In this document: piece by piece, positions 1 to 5,139 of the stretch | Layout of the letters: each line of letters starts with the position of its first letter | Position numbering within the stretch: the first letter of the stretch is position 1 | Assembly (NCBI GenBank): GCA_030669445.1 | Contig: DAOVDP010000102.1 | Span: 1 to 5,139 of the forward strand | Direction of reading: 5' to 3' | Source of the DNA: Candidatus Latescibacterota bacterium | GTDB taxonomy: Bacteria > Latescibacterota > MVCY01 | Length of the DNA stretch: 5,139 nucleotides | The notes under the pieces: model-generated | Told to the model about the DNA's origin: nothing | Seen by the model: the letters and a program-made list of their open reading frames with translations, nothing else | Database searches by the model: none | Position numbers and translations under genes: made by a program

Positions 1-246
1 AAGATAGGCTTCAAGGGGGCAAGAAAGAGTACCCCTTTTGCTGCTCAACAAGCAGCTTCAGCGGCGGCAAGAGAAGCCCTGGTTCTGGGATTGCGCCGGG
101 TAGAAGTGAGAGTTAAAGGGCCAGGAGCAGGCAGAGAGGCAGCAATTCGATCACTCCAGGCCGCTGGGTTGGAAATATCGGCAATTCGCGATGTTACCCC
201 AATACCCCATAATGGATGCCGACCACCTAAAAGAAGGAGAGTGTAA
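1..246 (+). CDS. rpsK: 30S ribosomal protein S11, 3' end (partial)
   Basis: This is the C-terminal 81 codons of ribosomal protein S11, open from the first base of the window and ending in TAA at 244-246. S11 lies on the platform of the small subunit, where it binds 16S rRNA near the mRNA exit region. The reading frame shows the family's C-terminal features: the stretch [20 protein letters not shown], then [18 protein letters not shown] at the end, with the near-invariant [11 protein letters not shown] tail. S11 is usually about 125-130 residues, so roughly the first third lies outside the window. rpsD follows after only 7 nt, which supports co-transcription. The ribosome binding site for rpsD (AAGGAG, 234-239) lies inside the last codons of this gene. 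Nothing looks damaged. The identification is essentially certain. Confidence 0.97.
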   Translation, partial: KIGFKGARKSTPFAAQQAASAAAREALVLGLRRVEVRVKGPGAGREAAIRSLQAAGLEISAIRDVTPIPHNGCRPPKRRRV

Positions 247-253
247 CTGGACT

Positions 254-883
254 ATGGCTAGATATAGAGATGCTGTCTGCAAATTGTGCCGCAGAGAGGG
301 CAGTAAGCTTTTCTTGAAAGGTGATCACTGTCTCACCCAAAAATGTGCCTTAGAGCGAAAGGCATACATTCCAGGTGAACAGGCACATCGGAGGACAAGG
401 AGATTGTCACAGTATGCCTTGCAGTTGAGGGAGAAACAGAAGATAAAGCGAATATACGGACTTCTGGAGAGACAGTTTAGAAAATGCTTTCAAGAAGCCG
501 TCAGAGAGAAAGGAATCACCAGCGAGAATTTCCTCCGACTGCTGGAATGTCGCTTCGATAATGCAGTTTATCGGTTAGGATTTGCTGCCTCCCGACGAGC
601 AGCAAGACAGCTAATAAGACATAGACATTTCCTGGTCAACGATAAAATCGTCGATATTCCCTCATACGAACTATCACCGGGAGATATAGTTAAGGTGCGC
701 GAGAAGAGCAAACAGCTGGAAGCAATAGCTAACTCCCTTAAGAAATCTGGCAGGGGAAGAGAACTTCCCTGGCTGAGCGTGGATAAGGCGAATCTATCCG
801 GAACATTACTCAGCCTTCCTGCCAGAGAAGAGATTCCGGTTGCGGTAAACGAGCGTTTAGTGGTTGAGCTTTATTCAAAGTAG
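254..883 (+). CDS. rpsD: 30S ribosomal protein S4
   Basis: This encodes ribosomal protein S4 (209 aa), a primary 16S rRNA binder that starts assembly of the 30S body and helps control decoding accuracy. The N-terminus MARYRDAVCKLCRREG is the family's usual start. That favours ATG at 254 over the in-frame ATG at 191, which would add 21 non-family residues and overlap rpsK by 56 nt. A Shine-Dalgarno sequence AAGGAG (234-239) lies 14 nt upstream, a slightly long spacing. Cysteines 9, 12, 26 and 31 form a C-x2-C-x13-C-x4-C set, the zinc-binding type of S4 rather than the cysteine-free type. The S4 RNA-binding domain follows at about residues 95-160, with RFDNAVYRLGFAASR, QLIRHRHFLVN and VDIPSYELSPGD. 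The length fits the family (about 200-209 aa). The gene belongs to the alpha operon, between rpsK and rpoA. Confidence 0.97.
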   Translation: MARYRDAVCKLCRREGSKLFLKGDHCLTQKCALERKAYIPGEQAHRRTRRLSQYALQLREKQKIKRIYGLLERQFRKCFQEAVREKGITSENFLRLLECRFDNAVYRLGFAASRRAARQLIRHRHFLVNDKIVDIPSYELSPGDIVKVREKSKQLEAIANSLKKSGRGRELPWLSVDKANLSGTLLSLPAREEIPVAVNERLVVELYSK

Positions 884-941
884 ATTCACTATATCCCGAA
901 TGTCTATTTTCTGTATAGCTTACCTCATCCCATACTATACC

Positions 942-947
942 GAGAGG
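942..947 (+). promoter_or_regulatory. Ribosome binding site of rpoA
   Basis: GAGAGG lies 8 nt upstream of the ATG at 956. It supports that start over the in-frame ATG at 974, which would remove six residues but keep the conserved MPRW region. The 884-955 spacer is otherwise featureless: I saw no convincing hairpin or sigma-70 promoter in it. Confidence 0.6.
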
Positions 948-955
948 TTTAGATT

Positions 956-1951
956 ATGAAGAGAGATTTTCATATGCCGAGATGGGTGGAGATTGACCAA
1001 TCCACCCTAACGGAAGATTATGGTAAATTCATCGTTCAACCATTAGAGCCAGGATTCGGGGTCACGCTGGGCAATGCTCTGAGGCGGGTATTACTCTCCT
1101 CAATCAAAGGAGCTGCCGTTCAGTCGATCAAAATCGACGGTGTCTACCACGAATTCTCCACCATTCCTGGGGTAGTGGAAGATGTGACTGAAATAGTGCT
1201 CAACCTTAAGGAAATATGTTTTAGACTCCACGATACCGACTCTAAGAAGATCATTGTGGAGAAGCAGGGCAGCTGTGAACTGATGTCCAAAGACCTGGAA
1301 GTAGAGCCGTCCATAGAGGTCATTAACCCAGAGTTACACATTGCTACCCTGGGTGAGGATGCTCATCTCCGGGCAGAGATCGTTTTGACTACAGGTCGAG
1401 GCTATGTTCCCTGCGAAGAGAATAAATTACCCAACCAGCCCATAGGGACTATAGCCATAGATTCCATCTTTTCGCCCGTTCGGAAGGTAGACTACAAGGT
1501 GGAGAACACCAGGGTAGAACAGAAGATAGATTACGAAAAGCTGACCTTAGAGGTTTGGACGAACAAGGTGATTAGTCCCCAGGATTCAGTGAGCACTGCG
1601 GCCCGTATATTAAGCGACCATCTCAAGTTATTTGTTGATTTTGAGGAAGAACCCCAGGAGCCGGAGGAGGAGATCGACCAGGAGAAGATTCGGCTAAAAA
1701 AACTTCTCCAGATGCCGGTGGATGAATTAGAATTGTCGGTGCGATCGAGCAATTGCCTGCGAGCAGCCGAAATCAAAACTTTAGGAGATTTGGTGCAGAA
1801 AACAGAATCCGAGATGCTCAAATATCGTAATTTTGGGAAGAAGTCCTTAAGTGAATTGCAGAATGTCCTGGAGAAGTTCGGAATCTGTTTTGGGATGAAT
1901 CTGGCAGAGTTGGAGGTAGAAAAGGAGGAAGAGACGGATGCGACATCTTAA
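956..1951 (+). CDS. rpoA: DNA-directed RNA polymerase subunit alpha
   Basis: This encodes the alpha subunit (331 aa; the E. coli protein has 329), which dimerises to form the platform for beta and beta' and contacts promoters and activators through its C-terminal domain. The N-terminal assembly domain (about 1-230) carries the hallmark [19 protein letters not shown] (31-49). A strongly acidic linker follows (about 229-243). The C-terminal domain (about 250-314) has [11 protein letters not shown] (262-272) and [12 protein letters not shown] (290-301). By alignment from memory, R263, N266, C267, G294, K296, S297 and E300 match E. coli R265, N268, C269, G296, K298, S299 and E302, which bind the UP element or lie in that surface. 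The UP-element binding surface therefore looks intact. A short acidic tail, [12 protein letters not shown], ends the protein. The last 14 nt overlap rplQ, consistent with coupled translation. Confidence 0.98.
   Translation: MKRDFHMPRWVEIDQSTLTEDYGKFIVQPLEPGFGVTLGNALRRVLLSSIKGAAVQSIKIDGVYHEFSTIPGVVEDVTEIVLNLKEICFRLHDTDSKKIIVEKQGSCELMSKDLEVEPSIEVINPELHIATLGEDAHLRAEIVLTTGRGYVPCEENKLPNQPIGTIAIDSIFSPVRKVDYKVENTRVEQKIDYEKLTLEVWTNKVISPQDSVSTAARILSDHLKLFVDFEEEPQEPEEEIDQEKIRLKKLLQMPVDELELSVRSSNCLRAAEIKTLGDLVQKTESEMLKYRNFGKKSLSELQNVLEKFGICFGMNLAELEVEKEEETDATS
1921..1928 (+). promoter_or_regulatory. Ribosome binding site of rplQ, inside rpoA
   Basis: AAAGGAGG is a near-consensus Shine-Dalgarno sequence 9 nt before the rplQ ATG at 1938. 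It lies wholly inside the last rpoA codons, where it encodes part of the acidic tail. It fixes the rplQ start and supports translational coupling between the two genes. Confidence 0.75.
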
Positions 1952-2333
1952 ACAGGGTCGCAAATTAGGCAGAACATCCAGCCACAGAAAGGCAATGCTC
2001 CGGAATCTGGTGACTTCTCTTGTCGAGCACGAAGGAGTCAAAACCACCGACGCCAAAGCTAAAGAAGTCAGACCCCTGGTTGAAAAGCTGATTACACTTG
2101 GCAAAAGAGGAGATCTACACGCACGCCGACAGGTATTAGAAGTGCTTCGAGGTAGGAAAGTGACAGCCAAGCTCTTCGATACAATTGCTCCCAGGTTCGC
2201 CGACCGAGAAGGAGGATACACCCGAATTATCAAAATTGGACAACGTAAAGGAGATGGAGCTTCCGTTTCTTTAATCGAGATCCTGGGAAGAGAGCGAAGC
2301 GTACCTAAGGCGGAGACGAAAAAAGGAGCATAA
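1938..2333 (+). CDS. rplQ: 50S ribosomal protein L17
   Basis: This encodes ribosomal protein L17 (131 aa, against about 116-130 in most bacteria), which binds 23S rRNA on the solvent side of the large subunit near the polypeptide exit tunnel. The family signature is plain at the N-terminus: [20 protein letters not shown], then [21 protein letters not shown]. The family end follows: [20 protein letters not shown] and then EIL. The last residues ([14 protein letters not shown]) are a poorly conserved lysine-rich extension. The ATG at 1938 overlaps the rpoA stop by 14 nt and has a strong Shine-Dalgarno sequence. As in many bacteria, L17 is the last gene of the alpha operon. A terminator hairpin lies about 180 nt past its stop. 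Confidence 0.97.
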   Translation: MRHLKQGRKLGRTSSHRKAMLRNLVTSLVEHEGVKTTDAKAKEVRPLVEKLITLGKRGDLHARRQVLEVLRGRKVTAKLFDTIAPRFADREGGYTRIIKIGQRKGDGASVSLIEILGRERSVPKAETKKGA

Positions 2334-2388
2334 CCCAGAGTCAATATCATAGCGCGGCAAAGCCACAATTGAAAATCAAAACAATTCG

Positions 2389-2447
2389 AACCACGAATTA
2401 CACGAATTAACACGAATAACAATAAATAATTAGTGAAATTCGTGGTT
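2389..2447. repeat. Intergenic CACGAATTA repeat element with inverted ends
   Basis: The element is bounded by a perfect 11-bp inverted repeat, AACCACGAATT (2389-2399) and AATTCGTGGTT (2437-2447). Inside, CACGAATTA occurs at 2392-2400 and 2401-2409, with the variant CACGAATAA at 2411-2419, giving a 9-10 nt period. The sequence between 2420 and 2436 is A/T-rich. I recognise this kind of 'ttcgtg' tract from memory as a recurrent intergenic sequence in many uncultivated bacteria, but cannot confirm that here. It encodes no protein. It is unlikely to be the operon terminator, because the putative loop is long (37 nt) and no T-run follows the right arm. Confidence 0.7.
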
Positions 2448-2511
2448 AAAGAAGTCTTCTGAAATCTTGCAAAAAAGAACAGAGAAATGAGTGGTAATAC
2501 TTAAAATCCCC

Positions 2512-2554
2512 AAGGGGCAGAGTAGCTACCCGTAAGCTGCATTGCCCCTTTTTT
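2512..2554 (+). terminator. Intrinsic terminator downstream of rplQ
   Basis: AAGGGGCA (2512-2519) pairs perfectly with TGCCCCTT (2543-2550). The stem continues inward through weaker pairs and one A-A mismatch to AGCT (2524-2527) pairing with AGCT (2535-2538), around a 7-nt loop, ACCCGTA. A run of six T (2549-2554) overlaps and follows the 3' arm. This is a good rho-independent terminator on the + strand only; the reverse strand lacks a T-run in the right place. It probably ends the rpsK-rpsD-rpoA-rplQ transcript. It ends only 6 nt before the Shine-Dalgarno sequence of the next gene, so it could also act as an attenuator for that gene. Confidence 0.8.
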
Positions 2555-2560
2555 GTCTTG

Positions 2561-2566
2561 GTGAGG
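2561..2566 (+). promoter_or_regulatory. Ribosome binding site of the GHL10-like gene
   Basis: GTGAGG has its GAGG core at 2563-2566, 10 nt before ATG 2577. That is a normal spacing and favours this ATG over the in-frame TTG at 2571, which would be only 4 nt away. It begins right after the terminator T-run. Confidence 0.6.
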
Positions 2567-2576
2567 AAACTTGCTT

Positions 2577-3743
2577 ATGGTCTTTCCTCTGTTCTTCAGA
2601 AAATCAGTTTCGACTGTCTGCTTCTTGATCTGGCTTATTACTCCCTTGCGAGGGGAGACAACAGAGATCAGGGCACTGTGGGTGGTCAAAGAGGCTCTTT
2701 ATTCTCCCGCCACTGTGCTTCAAATGATAGAAGTAGCCCGGGAAAATGAGTTCAACCTGATCCTGGTACAGGTGAGATCCCGAGGGGATGCTTACTATCG
2801 AAGTCAGTTGGTCCCCCTGGCAGAAGCGATTCAGCAAAGCCAGAATCCAGGATTTGATCCTCTGCAATTAGCTGTCGAACAAGGACACCGCGCTGGCCTA
2901 CAGGTGCATGCCTGGGTTAACACCTTCATCCTCTGGTCCTCCTCCTCCCCCCCTGTCAACCCCACCCATATCTTTCACCTTCATCCCGAATGGTTCGCCT
3001 GTTCAGATGGCAGCGAAACCAGACCGGGGGCGATATATCTCTCTCCCGAACTGCCTCAGGTAAAAGGACATCTATTGAGTGTGATAGAAGAGATCATCGA
3101 AAATTACCCGATAGACGGTCTTCATTTAGACTATGTGAGATATCCCAATAACCATTATGATTACAATCTTATGGCCAGGACGAGGTTTATGCAAAGATAC
3201 GCCATCGACCCTTTAGGCCTTGCTCAGGGCTCAGAGAGACTTGCCGGTCTGTTTGGAGTGGTGGGGATTGACAACCTATCTGAGAAGCGATTGGCCTGGA
3301 GAGCAGGACAGGTTACGGACCTGGTAGGGGCTATTCATGATTTAATTTCCAGTGAGAACCCCGGGGTTGCACTTTCAGCGGCGGTCAAACCTGATGTGCA
3401 CGAGGCCTATTGGAACTGCGGGCAGGATTGGGCAGAATGGGCTAACCGGGGGCTCATCGACTTTGTCATCCCTATGGCCTACTCCAAAAATACTGAATTG
3501 GTGGTGCAACAGGTCAAACAGGCTGTGAGGACGGTAGGGCGCGAACGCCTTTATGCAGGCATAGGAACGTACAATAAACCCATTTCGGAGACTCTGAGGC
3601 AAATCCAGACCATAGAAACCTTGGGAGTGAGAGGAATCTGTTTGTTCTCCTATAACAGTTTAGCGAAACAGCCGGGAAGTTTTGAGGAACTGCGAGGTGG
3701 TTTTTGCTCTCAGCAGAGGAAAGGAAAAGATGATGAGAAATAA
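2577..3743 (+). CDS. Exported glycosyl-hydrolase-like protein, GHL10/DUF187 family
   Basis: This 388-aa protein looks like a secreted member of the GHL10 (DUF187, family-10-like glycosyl hydrolase) group, a TIM-barrel family that includes Bacillus YngK and E. coli DigH/YddW. DigH cleaves denuded peptidoglycan glycans. Residues 8-24 form a signal-peptide-like segment (RKSVSTVCFLIWLITPL) with no clear lipobox. The mature part opens with the typical TEIRALWVV (29-37). Barrel-strand motifs follow in order: NLILVQVRSRGDAYY (60-74), GLQVHAWVN (107-115), HPEW (136-139), DGLHLDYVRYP (180-190), DFVIPMAYS (295-303) and YAGIGTY (326-332). D185 in LDYVRYP is the likeliest acidic active-site residue, by family position. 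The substrate cannot be read from the sequence; a cell-wall or exopolysaccharide glycan is an inference. The gene ends in a charged tail and overlaps the next gene by 14 nt. Confidence 0.85.
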   Translation: MVFPLFFRKSVSTVCFLIWLITPLRGETTEIRALWVVKEALYSPATVLQMIEVARENEFNLILVQVRSRGDAYYRSQLVPLAEAIQQSQNPGFDPLQLAVEQGHRAGLQVHAWVNTFILWSSSSPPVNPTHIFHLHPEWFACSDGSETRPGAIYLSPELPQVKGHLLSVIEEIIENYPIDGLHLDYVRYPNNHYDYNLMARTRFMQRYAIDPLGLAQGSERLAGLFGVVGIDNLSEKRLAWRAGQVTDLVGAIHDLISSENPGVALSAAVKPDVHEAYWNCGQDWAEWANRGLIDFVIPMAYSKNTELVVQQVKQAVRTVGRERLYAGIGTYNKPISETLRQIQTIETLGVRGICLFSYNSLAKQPGSFEELRGGFCSQQRKGKDDEK

Positions 3744-5139
3744 GATATTGTTGCCTTACTCGCTTCTGATCTGCGGAATGCTGGTTTTCTCGGAGACTTA
3801 CGGAAAGACTACGGAGACCGCCAGGGAATGGCCCATCTCCGGCACCCCTGTGCTGCGGGAGAGGATGCGTGACCTGGTCGAATTCTATAAGAAACCAACT
3901 TCGCCAGCCAAGAAACCAATTGAATGGAAAGTCGGACAAAAAGACACCCTATGGGCTTGGGATTTCCGTGATAAGTCCCATTATCAAGTGCCTGCCACCT
4001 GCCGGGGAATAGGAGTATATTGCTATGTTTTTGTAGAGGATTCAGTGTGGACCAACCGGGTGGACTCTGCAGCAGTGGCCGGCTTAATGAATGCCTTCGA
4101 CCGGAACTGTAAGGCAGATCCCCGCAAGGGGATCTATCAGATAGATGTGGAGACCTTCGGGAACCCTCCCGACGTGGACGGAGATCCCAGGATATTCATC
4201 TTACTTTTGGATATTGAGGATGACTTTAGCGGAGAGGGAATCTACTACGGCGGGTACTTTTACTCCTTGAACGAATACCACCCCGATACGCATGGCTGCG
4301 ACATTTGCCAGTATAGTAACTTCCGGGAGATGTTCTATATCGACTGCAATCCGCTTGATGTCAAAGGGGAAAGAGCCAAGGGGGTTTTAGCCCATGAATT
4401 CCAGCATCTGATCCACTGGGAACAAGATCTGGATGAGAAGGACTGGATCAATGAAGGCTGCTCCGGTTATGCTGAGTATGTGTGCGGGTACCGCAGCCGC
4501 AGGGTGGGAGACCATTTTCTGGCCAATCCCAACAACGGCCTCACCGACTGGAAGCCCGAATTAGCCGATTATGAACAGACCTTTATGTTCATCGCCTATC
4601 TGGCCGAACGCTACGGGGGCAGGCAGACCATAAAGCAGTTGGTGGCCGAAGCGGCAAACGGCATAGAGGGGGTTAACAAAGTACTCGCGGGGAAAGGGGC
4701 TAATTTCTCCTCGGTGTTTGCTGATTGGGTGATAGCAAACTATCTTGACCAAGAAGGGGAATACGGCTATCAGATGTTTGACCTTCCTACTGATAAGATT
4801 CCTATCACTCAAATAATTTCTCTTCCTGATACCCTTAGAGAGACCGAGCCTCTGTTAGAACATTGGGCGGCTGAGTACATTGAACTTCCTGTGGTAGCTG
4901 CCATCGAACTCAACTTCCAAAAATCGCTCGGAGAATTCCTACTCCAGGTAGTTAAGAAAACGGGAGGAGAGATCTCAGTCATTGATTTCCCTGTTGAGCA
5001 AAATACTGATTCTCTTTCTGTCTCCGGCTACGATACCCTCACTTTAGTGGTGGCAAGAACACGGGGCTACCCTTACCCATATCAATGTATCTTTGAGGAG
5101 CTTCCAAATTGTGTAGAGCTGGTGAAGACTGAGACAGGG
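3730..5139 (+). CDS. Exported zinc metalloprotease, M30/M6-like (3' end missing)
   Basis: The frame is open from ATG 3730 to the window edge: 470 codons, no stop, 3' end missing. An adjacent in-frame ATG at 3733 is an equally possible start. AGAGGA (3715-3720) and AAGGA (3721-3725) can serve either. The N-terminus (MRNK, then ILLPYSLLICGMLVF, with a possible cut after TYG) resembles a signal peptide. The central domain has DVDGDPRIFILLLD (148-161), GGYF (174-177), SNFREMFYIDCNP (196-208), then AHEFQHLIHW (221-230) and DWINEGCSGYAEY (238-250). H222 and H226 are the likely zinc ligands, E223 the general base and E242 the third ligand, as in gluzincins. The layout resembles hyicolysin-like (M30) and M6-like proteases. 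From about residue 375 the sequence looks beta-rich. C190 and C193 form a CDIC pair. The protein substrate is unknown. The gene overlaps the GHL10-like gene and is probably co-expressed with it. Confidence 0.82.
   Translation, partial: MMRNKILLPYSLLICGMLVFSETYGKTTETAREWPISGTPVLRERMRDLVEFYKKPTSPAKKPIEWKVGQKDTLWAWDFRDKSHYQVPATCRGIGVYCYVFVEDSVWTNRVDSAAVAGLMNAFDRNCKADPRKGIYQIDVETFGNPPDVDGDPRIFILLLDIEDDFSGEGIYYGGYFYSLNEYHPDTHGCDICQYSNFREMFYIDCNPLDVKGERAKGVLAHEFQHLIHWEQDLDEKDWINEGCSGYAEYVCGYRSRRVGDHFLANPNNGLTDWKPELADYEQTFMFIAYLAERYGGRQTIKQLVAEAANGIEGVNKVLAGKGANFSSVFADWVIANYLDQEGEYGYQMFDLPTDKIPITQIISLPDTLRETEPLLEHWAAEYIELPVVAAIELNFQKSLGEFLLQVVKKTGGEISVIDFPVEQNTDSLSVSGYDTLTLVVARTRGYPYPYQCIFEELPNCVELVKTETG

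Noticed and set aside
191..253. Upstream in-frame ATG at 191 as the start of rpsD
   Set aside because: The added 21 residues do not resemble S4, and the start would overlap rpsK by 56 nt. ATG 254 gives the standard MARY start with a Shine-Dalgarno sequence.
864..895. Possible sigma-70 promoter before rpoA (TTGAGC and CACTAT, 17 nt apart)
   Set aside because: The -10 matches the consensus at only three of six positions and the site straddles the end of rpsD. Co-transcription from upstream is the simpler reading.
1847..2422. Minus-strand open frame of 191 codons across rplQ
   Set aside because: It is antisense to rplQ and the end of rpoA, and its N-terminus is just the translated CACGAATTA repeat. 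No family features or ribosome binding site are visible.
2389..2447. Reading the CACGAATTA tract as a CRISPR array or as the operon terminator
   Set aside because: The units are only 9-10 nt with no spacers, and the right arm of the inverted repeat is not followed by a T-run. The true terminator is at 2512-2554.
2558..2749. Short plus-strand open frame overlapping the start of the GHL10-like gene
   Set aside because: It is in a different frame from the clear GHL10-like protein and shows no conserved motif.
3514..3939. Minus-strand open frame of 141 codons across the junction of the last two genes
   Set aside because: It is a shadow of two well-supported plus-strand genes, with a low-complexity translation and no recognisable domain.

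Overview
The window is bacterial chromosomal DNA with every convincing gene on the + strand. The first 2.3 kb is the distal part of the ribosomal-protein alpha operon, in the usual bacterial order rpsK (3' end only) - rpsD - rpoA - rplQ. A bacterial-type S4, L17 and an RNA polymerase alpha with a C-terminal DNA-binding domain rule out an archaeon. The window does not fix the phylum. Moderate base composition, a four-cysteine (zinc-binding type) S4, a CACGAATTA-type intergenic repeat and two secreted hydrolases behind the operon would suit one of the uncultivated Gram-negative-like candidate lineages, but this is an impression, not a demonstration.

Layout: 1-246 is the end of rpsK; 254-883 rpsD; 884-955 a short spacer carrying the rpoA ribosome binding site; 956-1951 rpoA; 1938-2333 rplQ, overlapping rpoA by 14 nt. 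The spacer from 2334 to 2576 holds a small repeat element (2389-2447) and a strong intrinsic terminator (2512-2554). The terminator sits directly against the ribosome binding site of the next gene. 2577-3743 encodes a predicted exported glycosyl-hydrolase-like protein of the GHL10/DUF187 type. From 3730 to the window edge runs a predicted exported zinc metalloprotease with HEFQH and WINEG motifs, incomplete at its 3' end.

The operon genes supply 30S assembly (S11, S4), the 50S exit-tunnel region (L17) and the RNA polymerase assembly platform (alpha), an arrangement that couples ribosome and polymerase supply. The two downstream genes overlap by 14 nt and so are probably translated together. 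Both look like envelope or extracellular hydrolases, one aimed at glycans and one at proteins. They appear to be a separate functional unit, divided from the ribosomal operon by the repeat and the terminator. Nothing here is clearly a new system. The points most worth checking are the terminator pressed against a start codon and the uncharacterised hydrolase pair.
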